The notes: a model not told the origin generated them from the sequence alone. DNA of 64,000 nucleotides from Enoplolaimus lenunculus (GCA_030248215.1 JASANG010000066.1:86160-150159), one strand, 5' to 3'; positions 45,875-58,196 are shown, numbered from the stretch's first letter. Translations and numbers: made by a program.

Positions 45875-46260
45875 CAGGGTGCAACCACCGGAACTACAAT
45901 TACCGGAACCGAAAAATGAAAAATACATGTCACCGAAAAATTCATTTTAATTTTCTTTTTTACAATATTACGGGTAAATAACCCTTAGTTGTAGATAGGT
46001 ATTCACTTTGTCTGCTGTATTTTAGATTTTCATAATCTACGGAAGCGAAATCTGCCTTCGATGATTTATTTGCGGCGATTGTCAAGGTTTACATACTCTA
46101 TGCTATAATGAAATCTATTTAATTTTCATCGTCATTTTTAGGTAAAACATCTTAATTTCCACCGTCCAAATTTTCATATCGAAATTTTTAATTACGGCAA
46201 AAATTTCCCGGAACCGGACGGCGAAAAAATGCCGGAACCGGAATTCCGGTTGCACCCAAC
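45875..46260. mobile_element. hAT-like MITE
   Basis: Begins CAGGGTGCAACCACCGGAAC and ends AATTCCGGTTGCACCC plus two bases. Flanks CTCACAGA and CTGACAGA agree at 7 of 8. The interior matches 17352-17748. Confidence 0.82.
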
Positions 46261-46702
46261 TGACAGACGGTTGCCCCTGGCCGTATGAACTGCTCGTTGA
46301 ATCTTAGCTATCTCACTGTCTTACATATCCCAACGACATTCAATCATTTATACTTCGCTTGCAACCGCATTAGGAACCAAATATCGGCTACAATGGATCG
46401 AACTTGACATACATAAACCAACATTGCCAACCAGCCCGTACCCACCAAACTACAATGAAAAAACAAACATTTTCAATATAATTAAACAAACAAAAATAAA
46501 GACACACTGACAAGCAAGCGAAACGCATCAACAAAATACATTCATAAGATGAGCAACTGCAGTCTGTCTGTATACGAATACAGTACAGTTTATTGCACTA
46601 CAGCAAATTTTCAGCATTTCAGTGTAAGTAAAATTGTAAAAAAAATTTGACGGCGCCAAATACTAAAAACGGCGGTGAAACAACACTAACGATGTTATTC
46701 AC

Positions 46703-46780
46703 CAGGGTGCAACCGGAATTCCGATCCAAAACGAGTTCCAATTCCGATTCCGGTATAATCCAGTTCCACTTTGCACCCTG
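46703..46780. mobile_element. 78-bp deleted hAT-like MITE
   Basis: Begins CAGGGTGCAACCGGAATTCC and ends CAGTTCCACTTTGCACCCTG. Flanks TTATTCAC and TTATTGAC agree at 7 of 8. Almost only the two termini remain. Confidence 0.82.
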
Positions 46781-46824
46781 TTATTGACTGATATTCAACC
46801 CTCTGAAGCCAAATGAACAATTAC

Positions 46825-46936
46825 AGTTACGCTATACTTGCCACGCAACGGCGTAAAACTTTTTATCAAATTCTCTACGAAATAGTTTTTTCAGCGGAAC
46901 TCGCCAGCGTGCGGCTGAGTAAAGCATAGCGCAACC
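46825..46936. mobile_element. GGGTTGCGCTATACTT family MITE, short
   Basis: The left AGTTACGCTATACTTGCCAC and right GAGTAAAGCATAGCGCAACC are inverted ends. About 110 bp. Confidence 0.65.
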
Positions 46937-48139
46937 TTCTAAATGACTTCAAAAATAGGTCAGAGCACATACCTCACATTTAGTAACAAGAATCCATGCT
47001 AAAAGTACAATAGCAAAGTATCCCACAGCGAGGTACGTTCTAGGATCATAACCAGGATTTCATTTCGAAGGGGATAGCGACGTCCACAAGTTTTGTGAGA
47101 TTGTTTGCCAGACCTTTGCGGCATAGTCGATTCTTTTTAAATTCTTCCAGACATTTGAGGGGATAAAACAATATTCCGCTATCCACCCTTCTTGTAAACG
47201 TCGGAGCAGTTTTGTCTGCATCCCAAACACACAATGCGGCCTATCAGTGTTGTCAACCCCTAAAACCTCCAAATTAACCAAACCCTCACGTTTGGCATAA
47301 ACAAACCCCGGTCTTAGAGATAATAATAATAATAATACGGTTGCCCTGCAATTTCCTAATCGCGAAAACTTGAACCTGATATGACTACGTCATTAATCTC
47401 CAGCTATAAGCCCCCAGAGCTCAAAGACCAATACCATCATTACTGGCGCACAATCAATTAATGTCCCCAATAACAGAATGAGAGATGAATCATGCACTTT
47501 GACTCAATAATCAATATTAATAAACACAGTATAACAGAAAAAACAATAATACAAAAACACTGCACAACATAGCAACAATATTGCATGAGCTGGTCGACAA
47601 ACAACCACGACGGCGGGGCCGGATACTCAAAACCACTTCGCCGTATACTTCAATATCCAGGTCCGTGAGCTATGACAAATAGCAAAACTTGCTCAAATTT
47701 GGTTATTCTGTTTTTAAGGCCTTTTATTATCAGCGTTTCCTGAGTATTTCTTCTACTTTGAACAAATGCCTCTGTCAAATAAGATTGTCGTTTCGGTTGT
47801 AAGCCGTCATATTTTTATCTCAACATTTTAATATTCGCAGGTTTAAATGAAACACATTTTGCCAATTACACTCACCTTGTATAAGAAGCTAAATGTACAT
47901 ACCTTTGTTTGCAATATTGTTTCTTTACAAAAAAGATTATGCCAACGAGAAAAGTTAACGTTTAGTTTGACAAATCATGAGAAACCCTTTGCTTAGCGAT
48001 GTACGTTACTGGTTTTAGCACAGACGTACAGTCGCAGACAGAAGTAAGTGCATTTGGTACAGCCTTCCGTACCAAGAGTCTGTACGCTATTGCTTGTGTG
48101 TGGAACGCAATCGCCGACAAATCACTGAGACCATAATAA

Positions 48140-48330
48140 CGACGGTCTATGTTACTTTTAGGGGTGTAATAGTAGATTAAGCGTATTCCTAAGCCTAAGC
48201 CCAAGCGTTGCAAAAATGTGTTCGTAAGCCTAAACCTAAGCAAATAAATGTAATCTAGAATCTAAACCTACTCTATTATAGACCCACCATAAACCTGGAC
48301 GCCGCTTAAAGTAACATGGGCCATAACGAC
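48140..48330. mobile_element. GCCTAA-tract MITE
   Basis: TATGTTACTTTTAGGGGTGT on the left and GACGCCGCTTAAAGTAACAT then GGGCC on the right pair as inverted ends. The core holds TTCCTAAGCCTAAGCCCAAG and GTAATCTAGAATCTAAACC, like 33067-33258. Confidence 0.72.
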
Positions 48331-48529
48331 TGCAATCGCGGTTGTCTTTGACGAAATTTTCCGTCGACCAAATCACACACTTCGATAAAACCCTTTCTTA
48401 CAAGTGCAAGTTATTGCAGCGAGAACTACAATATTCTGCTCCACCAAGTTTAGTTCTTATAAAACGCTGGCATCAACGTAAACTGAGCATCAACTATGTT
48501 TTAATCAACCAGTATCCGCCGACACTTAC

Positions 48530-48670
48530 CGGATTATAGTAACAATTGGTTCGGTTTGACCCGTCTAGAATACAGCTGCTGGCACCAGATTTTGTCGCAG
48601 AATGCGATACATTTCTCAGCCTTGCATTGCTCGTTAGGCGTATACATAACAAAATTGCGCGATATGCTTG
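48530..48670 (-). CDS. DAPK1: DAPK exon 9 (calmodulin helix, linker)
   Basis: Residues 304-350, starting QAYRAILLCIRLTSNARL and then a Ser/Asn-rich linker. Together with exon 8 it gives KKRWKQAYRAILLCIRL, against KKWKQSVRLISLCQRL in human DAPK1. The regulatory serine (human Ser308) aligns with leucine here (residue 310). Donor GTAAGT; phase 0 at both ends. Confidence 0.88.
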
Positions 48671-49071
48671 CTGAAACAAAAACAACAATAATAATAACAA
48701 CTGAAAAATCAAACAATGTTAACGTGACTCAATTCTTTATATTAATTTTGCGGTACATTACAGCATTCCACAACTCCAGAAAACATTAAAAGCGTCAAAT
48801 AACAAATAGTGTCACCCTTTCCCACGGCCCCTCGACATCTTGTCTCTTTGCTTCATATTCTTGGTTGTAGTCCTGAAGCTCCAAAAAACCGACTTTCAGA
48901 AACCTACTCAAACCAACAGTGCCATAGGAATTTCTATTCCGAGCAGACTTCCTATCAAAAATCAAAACTCTCGTTCGTGTTCTGACAAAATACAGTTCCT
49001 GTTAAAGGTCTGCTTCATTCGCGACGATAAACAACTGTTCGAGTAAAAAAATTTAACCACGAAAAAGTTAC

Positions 49072-49158
49072 CTTCCATCGTTTTTTAATCGCAAACGATT
49101 TTAGCAAACGAATGTTGATTTCTGGAGAGCGACAAATCACAGCATGATTCTCTGTGGG
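49072..49158 (-). CDS. DAPK1: DAPK exon 8 (start of autoregulatory segment)
   Basis: Residues 275-303, ending LLKSFAIKKRWK. This matches the DAPK1 stretch that ends KFAARKKWK. The basic/hydrophobic pattern is the first half of the calmodulin-binding pseudosubstrate helix. Acceptor TTTCAG, donor GTAACT; phase 0 at both ends. Confidence 0.9.
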
Positions 49159-49709
49159 CTGAAAATAAAACGAAATCTCAACTTGTAAACGTTCTCGCCA
49201 TTACATTAACCAGAACATAAACAGAAACACCGTGAATAACGGCCGTAATTCTTTGTAGAAAATATTCAGCCAGCAGGTCACTGGTCAAGTATACACTGCA
49301 AGATATGGCTGTCGCGAAGAAAAATGGCTGGCAGACACGTTTGGTGTGAGACCTTAAACATCTTTGTTGCCCTTAAAACAATAAATAGCGATAATACTCT
49401 CAAACCGCTAAGACACAGGATTCAAAAATATCAAACATTACTATTGTGAAATATCAAAAAACATTCTAAAATTAAATTGTATTGAAAACAAATACAAGCT
49501 TGGAAAATTTGGCTTAGTTGAATTTAGCCCCTGTCCTAAGTGTACCCTTACAACGACGGAACAGTGCTCAGAACGGCACAAGAATTTACGGTTACGCTCT
49601 ACTTTACTCTAAGAATTATCTTAATTAAAATGGTTATTCTCGCATAAAATGATTTAAAATCAAGCAGTACGATTAAATTTCTGCAACTGACCCGCATTCT
49701 TAACCTTAA

Positions 49710-50006
49710 GCTTTATTCAGACATGCAAGCTTTTGCAGCGAGAACTCGCAGCAGCAACTTGAACGAAATGCTTGCAGCTGCAAGTATTTTCAAAGGAACA
49801 TTCCGATTGACCAATCAAACTGCATGTGCAAGAAAATCAAGCGACTTACAACTGCGTTCAACTGTGCGAATTAAACTTTAAACATCATGAATTCCAGTGA
49901 ATAATTTGCAGCAGCAATAATTTCAAAGCTGCTTTATGACCAAACTTACGCGTGCAAGTAGCACGCGCAAGTCTGTCGCTGCCAAACTTGCACGTGTGAA
50001 TAGGGC
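49710..50006. mobile_element. TTAA-flanked MITE (GCCCTATTCACAC family)
   Basis: TTAA at 49706-49709 and 50007-50010. Ends GCTTTATTCAGACATGCAAG and CTTGCACGTGTGAATAGGGC are inverted. TTAA duplications are typical of piggyBac and Kolobok superfamilies. The interior is rich in TTGCAGCTGCAA palindromes. Confidence 0.75.
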
Positions 50007-50075
50007 TTAAATCATAAATTAGTTAAATTTCACACTTCTCAGTAAAACACTCCCCCGCGATTTGCATACACTGAC

Positions 50076-50121
50076 CTGAATCCAAGGATGAGATAATGCA
50101 TCATCCACCGTCGCGCGAAAC
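50076..50121 (-). CDS. DAPK1: DAPK exon 7 (end of kinase domain)
   Basis: A 46-bp exon, residues 259-274, reading RFRATVDDALSHPWIQ. This is the standard C-terminal kinase motif with the HPWI tetrad. It ends in phase 0 before the autoregulatory exons. The exon is too short to stand out as an open frame and was found by motif and splice phase. Confidence 0.9.
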
Positions 50122-50494
50122 CTGAAAACAAATACAGAAAGTGGTCGGTTATAGGCAGCTAGAAAGGGATCCATTGTGGATCATTCTCAAAATGAATACC
50201 TGCATCTCTTCAAATCGTCTCTATCAATCCGCCCATGGCTAAATAGTACTTAAAATTGAACAATGTTTTATTTCTATGTTATTGCGTGTCAGACAAACAC
50301 GCAGAGGTTTTTGGCATTCGCTTAGGTTTAATTCTAGGTTTTAATTCGCGGCGCTTTGACATACGCCCCCCGATCATACACCAGGGACTTTGTTCTATTC
50401 GCACGCCGGTCCGAATTCCAATAACCTGTACTGACTAATTTGCAAACACAAACAAGTTTCTTCAAAATTTATACTACGCTTAAGTCAACGCTTA

Positions 50495-50767
<273 letters not shown>

Positions 50768-50937
50768 TCATGACCGTAAACATTAATTTACGAATGTGTC
50801 TAATTAACAGTTTATTAAACGTGATTTAGAAATCAACTCCACGTAACTATACACCGTTTAGTACTGCTAGCATAGAACGAGATAACAGTGCTAAAAGGAA
50901 GCAATGAAAAACGAAAGTATTACAAAGAAAACACTTA

Positions 50938-51096
<159 letters not shown>

Positions 51097-51160
51097 TCAG
51101 TCCAGGGAAGAAAGCCTGATTCAACCAAAACAATCTCATATACAAATTATCTGGACTCAC

Positions 51161-51284
51161 CTACAAATTCCGGGGTTCCCACCATATCGCGAACAATTTC
51201 ACCGGGCAGAACACGTCTTGAAAGACCGAAATCAATTAATTTGATCTGAGTTGAGCCACGTCGCAGAAGCATAACATTTTCTGG
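51161..51284 (-). CDS. DAPK1: DAPK exon 4 (DFG and activation segment)
   Basis: Residues 142-183: PENVMLLRRG, IKLIDFGLSRRV with the metal-binding DFG (159-161), then GTPEFV. The alanine codon is split with exon 5 and gives APE. The acceptor TTGTAG and donor GTGAGT are good. All motifs of an active kinase are present. Confidence 0.95.
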
Positions 51285-51309
51285 CTACAACATCAACAGG
51301 TATATAGTA

Positions 51310-51483
51310 CCATTGGGATGGGCGTAGCCAAGGTTTTGGACACTGGGTTACGTTCTATACAAATTTCGAAGAGGGTTTCTTGTGTTTCAAACTGAAACCG
51401 TGCCTAAAAATCTCTGTAGAAAAATTCCAAGTGGGGGGTTGACACCTAAGTCTCACCTCCCCCCGGTTACGCCCATGCAATGG
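51310..51483. mobile_element. MITE with TGGGCGTAGCC termini
   Basis: CCATTGGGATGGGCGTAGCC on the left and GGTTACGCCCATGCAATGG on the right form an inverted repeat, about 174 bp, in the intron between DAPK exons 3 and 4. The start of a 138-codon plus-strand frame lies in it, so I do not call that frame a gene. Confidence 0.65.
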
Positions 51484-51912
51484 TCAGTACACAAACAAAA
51501 CATATACGAACTACACAGGTTCCCATACAAGGATGACAACAGAATCTTGACGAGTGTGGCTATTTTCGACAGCACAGCTCTAACAACAGTCATCAATACA
51601 AAATATTTTATAGACGAACTTAATGCCCAACCAGAAATGTATGTAAATAATTCTATTTCAATCCATGAATACTGTCAGAAACCTACAGATCACAATTATT
51701 TGCGATCCTGGTTCACTCTTCCAGCTTCGAATTTCCAACGAACCAACGAATGCTGCTTTGCTGAGCTTGTTCCTTCATCACAGTTGTCACATTTTTGATT
51801 GGAAACCATTTCAGCGTAGATTTTAAAATCTGCAACTGTATCGATTCACGTGTTTGAAAACCTATTACTAACTGACGATAACAGATTATCAGAATACAAC
51901 TACTAAAATTAC

Positions 51913-52051
51913 CTTTAAATCTAAATGTATCACATGCCGGCCATGTAAATGCTTGACTCCATTCAAAATTTGACGAATAAATGCAGACGCTTCAGTTTCA
52001 GTCAACCGTTCTCGTTCACACACATGATCAAACAGCTCGCCACCAGAAACC
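51913..52051 (-). CDS. DAPK1: DAPK exon 3 (hinge, catalytic loop)
   Basis: Residues 95-141. It reads VSGGELFDHV, then RQILNGVKHLH, then the catalytic loop HLDLK with base D139 and K141. Human DAPK1 has HFDLK here, and both differ from the usual HRDLK, so this is a non-RD kinase like DAPK. The exon ends in phase 0 exactly before PEN. Confidence 0.95.
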
Positions 52052-52483
52052 CTGAAACAAATCAAATATACCACAGTAGTGCCCGGGGGTTCATGACGTC
52101 AGGGCGGAGGACGATTTGCACTCAGGCGGAGAGTCCGGTCTCAAACTCGATTCATCCCCAGGTTGAACACTTGAAGACTTAATAATTAAATTTTTTTCGG
52201 ATGTAAAAACACATTTTTAATAATTTTTCAATTACAATACAGCTGATAAGCATTGTAAAGTGTGCTGCGATCACAGATTCACAAGATAATATGATCAGTT
52301 GTTGTTAATGCATTGCCGTTTCATACTGATTTTGTCAACTGTGTCACAAAATCATTCATAACCGCTCCGAAGCTATCGCAATGTGGCATTCTGCCAACTG
52401 TTTGTTATGCCGCTAGAACATTGCGAACCATTTATTCGATCGCGGCTAATTTAACAACAATTGGCGGGTATATACGTACTTAC

Positions 52484-52848
52484 CAGGGTTCCAACAGGAA
52501 CTAAGTTTTGCCGGAACAGGAACACGAACAGGAATTGAATTTCTTTGCAGTAACCGGAGCAGGAACAGGAATCGGAATTCGAAATAATTTTCGGCACCGA
52601 ATTACAGCTGGACTCATTATAGAAGCTTGCCAAATAATGGCTTAAGCGTATTTTCAGCGCTATTTCATTATCAGGTTTTGAGAAAACAGATCACAAACAA
52701 TATTTATTAACAAGATCGAACTAATTGCAAAAACACTCATTTCTATGAATAATTTGCCGCAAAACCGTAAAAATTCCGGCTCCTGCAACCTTGATTGTAG
52801 CAACAGGAATAGGAATTGAGTTTTTGCCGGAATTCCGGTAGAACCCTG
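52484..52848. mobile_element. hAT-like MITE (CAGGGTTCCAAC subfamily)
   Basis: Begins CAGGGTTCCAACAGGAACTA and ends AATTCCGGTAGAACCCTG. Flanks GTACTTAC and GCACCTGC agree at 5 of 8, with C/T differences. GAACAGGAATTGAATTTCTT-type motifs also occur at 14426-14814. Confidence 0.75.
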
Positions 52849-52911
52849 GCACCTGCCAACAACCTCATATTCTTTCCAAATATTTCACAAAATATTTACA
52901 TACATATATAT

Positions 52912-53302
52912 CAGGGATCGACCGGATATTAATTATACCGAATACCGGAACCGTATAGTAAATTTTGTACCGGAACCGGAGCCGGGTGTTACGGGATATA
53001 GGATGATCTAAATTTGTACTGTTTCAAAGTATTTGAATCGTGCAAAAATATGTATTTATGGATTTAAGATTAATTTTTGGTTTAGATTTTTCATTCCATG
53101 TCAGTGTCCAATCATAAATTGCTCGGAATTGCAGTCGCTCCAAACTATCTAGTATTTTGACGTGCAAAAACAGTTTTATGATATTTGGAACCACAACCAC
53201 AAATATCCCGCATCCGGTAGGTTTATAGCGGATACCGGACCGGATACGGATATCGGATTTTGCAGGATATTAAACCGGAATCGGATACTCGGTGGAACCC
53301 TG
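52912..53302. mobile_element. hAT-like MITE (CAGGGATCGACC subfamily)
   Basis: Begins CAGGGATCGACCGGATATTA and ends ATACTCGGTGGAACCCTG. Flanks ATATATAT and ATATATAC agree at 7 of 8, in AT-rich DNA. A related fragment is at 58648-58803. Confidence 0.75.
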
Positions 53303-53630
53303 ATATATACATATATATACATATATGTATATATAACATATAATGTATTACCGTACATATATTACATACAAAAGAAACGTTCGGGCAGCGGCAATGAAAA
53401 TTTGGTGGTTTTTGTACAGTTCCCCCTCATTTCCAAATTAAGGTTTAACGATGTTCATAAAAGAAGGCATCAGCATCGAAAGCCCCCCCCCCCACACTTG
53501 TTTCGTCATTTCATTGTCACTATAGACTAAGTACAAAGCTCAAACTCGAAGGTTGACACAACATAACAAACATTCAACACTATGTTCAATAAAAAATTGG
53601 ACGCTTGCCAATATTATATAATCATTTAAA

Positions 53631-53885
53631 GCCCTATTCACACGCGCAAGTTTGGTCACAAAGCAGTTTTGAAGCTCTTGCAACTGCAAATTATTCACTG
53701 GAATTCATGGGATTTAATTTCATTCGCGCCTGTGAACGCAGTTGCAAGTCACTTGAATTTCTTGCACCTGCAGTTTGATTGGTCAATCGCAATGTTCATT
53801 TGAAAATACTTGCAGCTGTAAGTATTTCGTGCAAGTTGCAGCTGCGAGGTCTCGCTGCAAAAACTTGCACATATGCACGGGGCTT
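53631..53885. mobile_element. MITE of the GCCCTATTCACAC family
   Basis: Begins GCCCTATTCACACGCGCAAG just after TTTAAA and ends TTGCACATATGCACGGGGC. The interior matches 49710-50006 in reverse order. The right TTAA is not intact. Confidence 0.65.
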
Positions 53886-54179
53886 CATTCTTTTCAAAAT
53901 GTAAAGTTCTAAACAGTGACATCAGCAGACAAAAATATTGTATTGAAAAAAACACAATAAAAATATAAAAAATAATACAAATTTTGTTTAGCAGCCATTA
54001 GTGAACAAAGACTTGGGAGAACATTTAGACAACACATAAATAATGGTTTAGCAATATTTTCCCATCATAAAAACCAATCAGCCACGAATAAATGTAATCA
54101 ACGCATATATATACGTATATAATATACATATATATAACTATATAGTATGGTATGTATATTATATACAACCCTTTATACA

Positions 54180-54483
54180 TGTCGTGGGCCAATCTGCTAT
54201 TCAGACCAAATACCAATTGGCTTAGGCCAACCTGCTGTAATTCGACGCAAATAGCAGTTTGACCAGGCCAATTTGCGATTGTGAGATTTCGCAAAACAAC
54301 AGGGGTGTAATACCAACGCTGATTGGTTAACAGTATTGCGTCTGTGCAAATAATCAAATCTGATTGTTCTATACGTTTAATAACAGTTTAGCCTTGGCGA
54401 CACTGCCATTACGAAAAATAGCAGACAATGCCGTGGCCAATTGCAATTAGTAATTAGCCTGAATAGCAGATTCGTCTACGACA
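54180..54483. mobile_element. MITE with TGTCGTGGGCCAATCTGC termini
   Basis: The left end TGTCGTGGGCCAATCTGCTA pairs with the right end, which reversed reads TGTCGTAGACGAATCTGCTA; the arms extend about 45 bp. TATACA flanks both sides, though in AT-rich DNA. About 304 bp. Confidence 0.75.
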
Positions 54484-55660
54484 TATACACACCTATATAT
54501 TGTATATGTGTTATATATAATGAGGATAATTCGGCGCTACTGTTTTGATTCATTGGTTGACATACGTTCAGACTCCAACTCACTGATTCAAAGGACAAAT
54601 CGTCGTAACCAGCGCTCGTATTCTCACCGGACAAACCCCAAAGTCAAATTTTGTACAACGATTTAGTGCTACAATTGCGTTTGGCCTGTCGCTCGCTTAG
54701 CTCACCAGGGTTTTCTCTATGCCCCAGCGGCGGCACGAATGCAGATGTCCGATGTCACGACTTACGGACAGTCACGCCAACTGTGCTTTGTCATTCATCA
54801 TTGCAATACATTTTTAGGGCACAACCACTATTCAATTCTCATTATTCACCACTGGTCTACAAACAACCCAACCGTCAACGCTATTTTAGTACAAAGTCAA
54901 TAGGCATGCACGTACAAATCGTTTTCTATGATACTGCGACGTGCTAACTTTAACAAACTGCACTATTATTCCATGATACTTTAAACAAAATTGCATACCG
55001 GAACTACGCATGACGCGTCTCGTGTCACACGCACCGCTAATCCTCGACATTTATATTGTTTCATGTAGCCAAAGGTACATATACAGCATCAAAACCCACA
55101 CATACATAAGTAATTACAGCATTCGTAGATCACGTACCACTGGCATTTACTCTGGCGTTGAGTTGAATTTAGATTAATGGGGACCGGTTTGCATGAAAAA
55201 GCAACTTCAACATCGATTCGTGCTTAATGTAGAATTGGCAAATCGTTAGCGATCGTTCAATTGAAGCGGTGTCCTCACCTTTCGATATGAATACAAACGA
55301 CTCGGGTGACAACGACCTCTTGCCTGCTTCCCTCTCGAACGCTCCTTGACATTTAAGTGGCTTACACACATACTCAAAAACGATAAGCAGATCATGCCAG
55401 CTATAATACATATCCATTATAATACATATACACAGCAAACTAACACTGCTAAAACATAGAATATGTAGGCCTCGTCGGTGTGCCACCACCCCATTAAATG
55501 TAATAACTTATGCGGCGTAAAAAATGTCATTTTAAAGACACCAACAAATGCAATAACCAGGAGAGTTGTACAGAGATTAAGGCGATTCAATACTGTCAGG
55601 TAAAGACACTGCCTCAGTAAACGATCGCTAACAGTTTACAATCTTGCCAATACCTAATAG

Positions 55661-55991
55661 CTGGGTTTCCGAAACCCTACTTAAGTACGACTTAGTACTT
55701 TAACTATTTTGCCGTTTTTAAAAGCGTACTTAAGTTAAGTAAATACTTAAGTCGCTGACTAAATTTGATATATCAAAAATTAAACGCTCAGGTTTACTAA
55801 ACTTGGTAAAATTTAAATTCTACACTCATGATTCCTCCTTAAAATAAGGCAAAACTGTTCGTTTCTTGTCATGATAATGGCCGTTATTAGGCGCTTTTTG
55901 TGTTGTGCTCAAAAATTTCAGTATTTACTTAACTCGGCGACTTAAGTAATTAATAAGCAAATATATACTTAAGCAAGATTTCAGAAACCCA
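55661..55991. mobile_element. Inverted-repeat element, CTGGGTTTCCGAAACCC end
   Basis: CTGGGTTTCCGAAACCCTAC on the left and AAGATTTCAGAAACCCA on the right are inverted relatives. ACTTAAGT motifs recur inside (ACTTAAGTTAAGTAAATACT). Confidence 0.65.
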
Positions 55992-56324
55992 ACCATAGAA
56001 CCGCGCCAAATCAAATTCCTTGATACCCAACAGCACCGCATAAATAACATTTATTTCTTTCTGCCCTTGTACCATTTACTTATATGCGTGTCACCCATAA
56101 ATAATTACTTAGTCTCGAGAACTGACTGTCGACTTCCCTAAAGTTACAAAACTTGTGAGATTAAAGCATTTAAAAACCATTTTACAAAAGCCCAATTAAA
56201 GGCCTGACCCCTGAACCCCCTCGCCTGCCATCTAAGCAGCAAACGTATATAGAAGTATAACAGACATCAGCATTAATTCACGTAGTTATGACTTTTCTCA
56301 ACGAGTGCTTCTGATAGGCCAGCT

Positions 56325-56515
56325 CCCAACCGGAACACTTCCCAGCGTTGAACAGGAAACCAAGACATACCGGAGCCGGATATTTAAAAGCAAATTTCAA
56401 CAAATAGTTAAACCTAATCACGCATTATTTAGTATGTATATCAGATTAATATTCGATTCCGCTAAAAAATCAATATCCGGCTCCGATATCTGGTAAATTA
56501 ATACGTATGCAATAG
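56325..56515. mobile_element. Decayed hAT-like MITE
   Basis: CCAACCGGAACACTTCCC and CCGGAGCCGGATATTTAAAA on one side, ATATCCGGCTCCGATATC and GCAATAGCACTCTG on the other. A worn copy of the CCGGATAT subfamily, 53 bp from DAPK exon 2. Confidence 0.5.
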
Positions 56516-56566
56516 CACTCTGCCCACTCCAGCCATCCAATCAACTCCCACCATAGCAGACACTTA

Positions 56567-56821
<255 letters not shown>

Positions 56822-57471
56822 CTACTGTCATATGATGAAGATATGTATAACAAAAGACACAGAGTCAAGGAGAAAACTCCATTTAGGATTTTACCCAGGG
56901 TAATTTTTGCAATCTTTTCCGTTGGTATAACATAAGGAACCCCTTTAATATTGTTATAAAGCAAGAGGTCTTTCCAAAATCTTGACAACGCCCATTAAGA
57001 GAATTAAACGCAAGCGCAATTGCGTTACAAACGCGATTGCACCTGAATGGAAAGCAGTCGCCCCAAAACTGTGCCAAATACTACGCAAGTTTTGATGGAA
57101 TCGGTGTAATATGCGATTTTCAACACTGTGGTCCCCAAAAAATATAAATTACAGCCGGGTAACAACGGAAAAATTGGTTAATCCAACAGTTCTTTTGGAG
57201 ATATTTAAGAGCTTATATACCAGTTGAATTGCAACTATATTACACATTTATAAACTTGAAACGCCTAGTTCTCGTATTCAAAAGTTGTACAAATACCTTC
57301 ATTTACTTTGGACAAAGTATATATCGTGTTCTTTTTTCATGTTGAGCTGGCTTACACCTTCCCAAAATATGTGAGTTGGGAGAAATGCGTTGTTCGCGTA
57401 ATATGTTCATAAGAAAATGATGGCTTTAGGCGCAACATTTTTGTTATGTATACGTATATACATGACGTATG

Positions 57472-57904
57472 CAAGGGCGCAATCTTAATTCCGATTCCGG
57501 TTAGAATTCCGATTCAAAACGAGTTCCGATCCCGATTCCGATTCCAATTCGGATTGCATAAAAATCGGAATTGGAACCATGACATTTTAATATTAGGCCT
57601 ACTCTTTGTGATACGTTGCATAAATATTCTGTATCATTCATCTATTAATTGCTTTCGATGAGTTAACTATCAATCATTGATCGTAGATTAGCTTTTACAC
57701 AACCAAAAATCATCACCAACTTGTTCATCCAACCTTTTTATAAATTGTTGCCAGCATACAGACACCCTAAATCAACATGATATTTGTCTATATAAATTAT
57801 CTGTACAGTTACAAATTTTCCAATTCCGATTCCGGTTAAATTCCGGTATATATTTGCTGTTCCGATTCAGATTCCGATAGAATCCAATTCCGCTTTACAC
57901 CATG
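57472..57904. mobile_element. hAT-like MITE (AAAGCGGAA subfamily, reverse)
   Basis: Begins CAAGGGCGCAATCTTAATTC and ends CAATTCCGCTTTACACCATG. Flanks GACGTATG and GCGGTATG agree at 6 of 8. The interior is the reverse complement of 24068-24479. It lies in DAPK intron 1. Confidence 0.75.
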
Positions 57905-58137
57905 GCGGTATGTGTTGTTCAACAAGCATCTCGTTAAACGTATTCGCAGAGGAACAGTGACATATGTTTCAATCTACTCCACTAAGGCCATAAAGCTGTT
58001 GACTTTTTGACTGTGAGAGATGTTACAACTGGGCACAGTCATTTTGTTTTAATTGGTGGGTGAGCAAACTGGAAGAAGTTACCATGACGTAGAACAAGTA
58101 AACCCACACCAAATCACCATTCACATCAATTACGTAC

Positions 58138-58196
58138 CTGCCCAACTCCTCATAAATCTCGTACAACCTCTCAAACGATTCTCCATTGCTGGTCAT
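58138..58196 (-). CDS. DAPK1: DAPK exon 1 (start codon, N-terminus)
   Basis: Codes residues 1-19 plus two bases of codon 20 (MTSNGESFERLYEIYEELG, then S). The ATG has an in-frame TGA four codons upstream, which supports this start. The YEIYEELGSG segment leads into the glycine loop, as YDTGEELGSG does in human DAPK1. The donor GTACGT at 58137 splits the Ser codon; exon 2 supplies its last base and restores GSGQFAVV. Confidence 0.9.

Noticed and set aside
47046-47281. Two overlapping minus frames near 47.1 kb
   Set aside because: They read the same bases in different frames, and neither resembles a known domain.
47046-47281. Retroelement or LTR element remains
   Set aside because: No reverse transcriptase, integrase or capsid motif was seen here or elsewhere in the window, and no long terminal direct repeats.
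51382-51798. 138-codon plus-strand frame in a DAPK intron
   Set aside because: It begins inside an inverted-repeat element and continues into a decayed MITE; no recognisable domain and no splice or promoter support.
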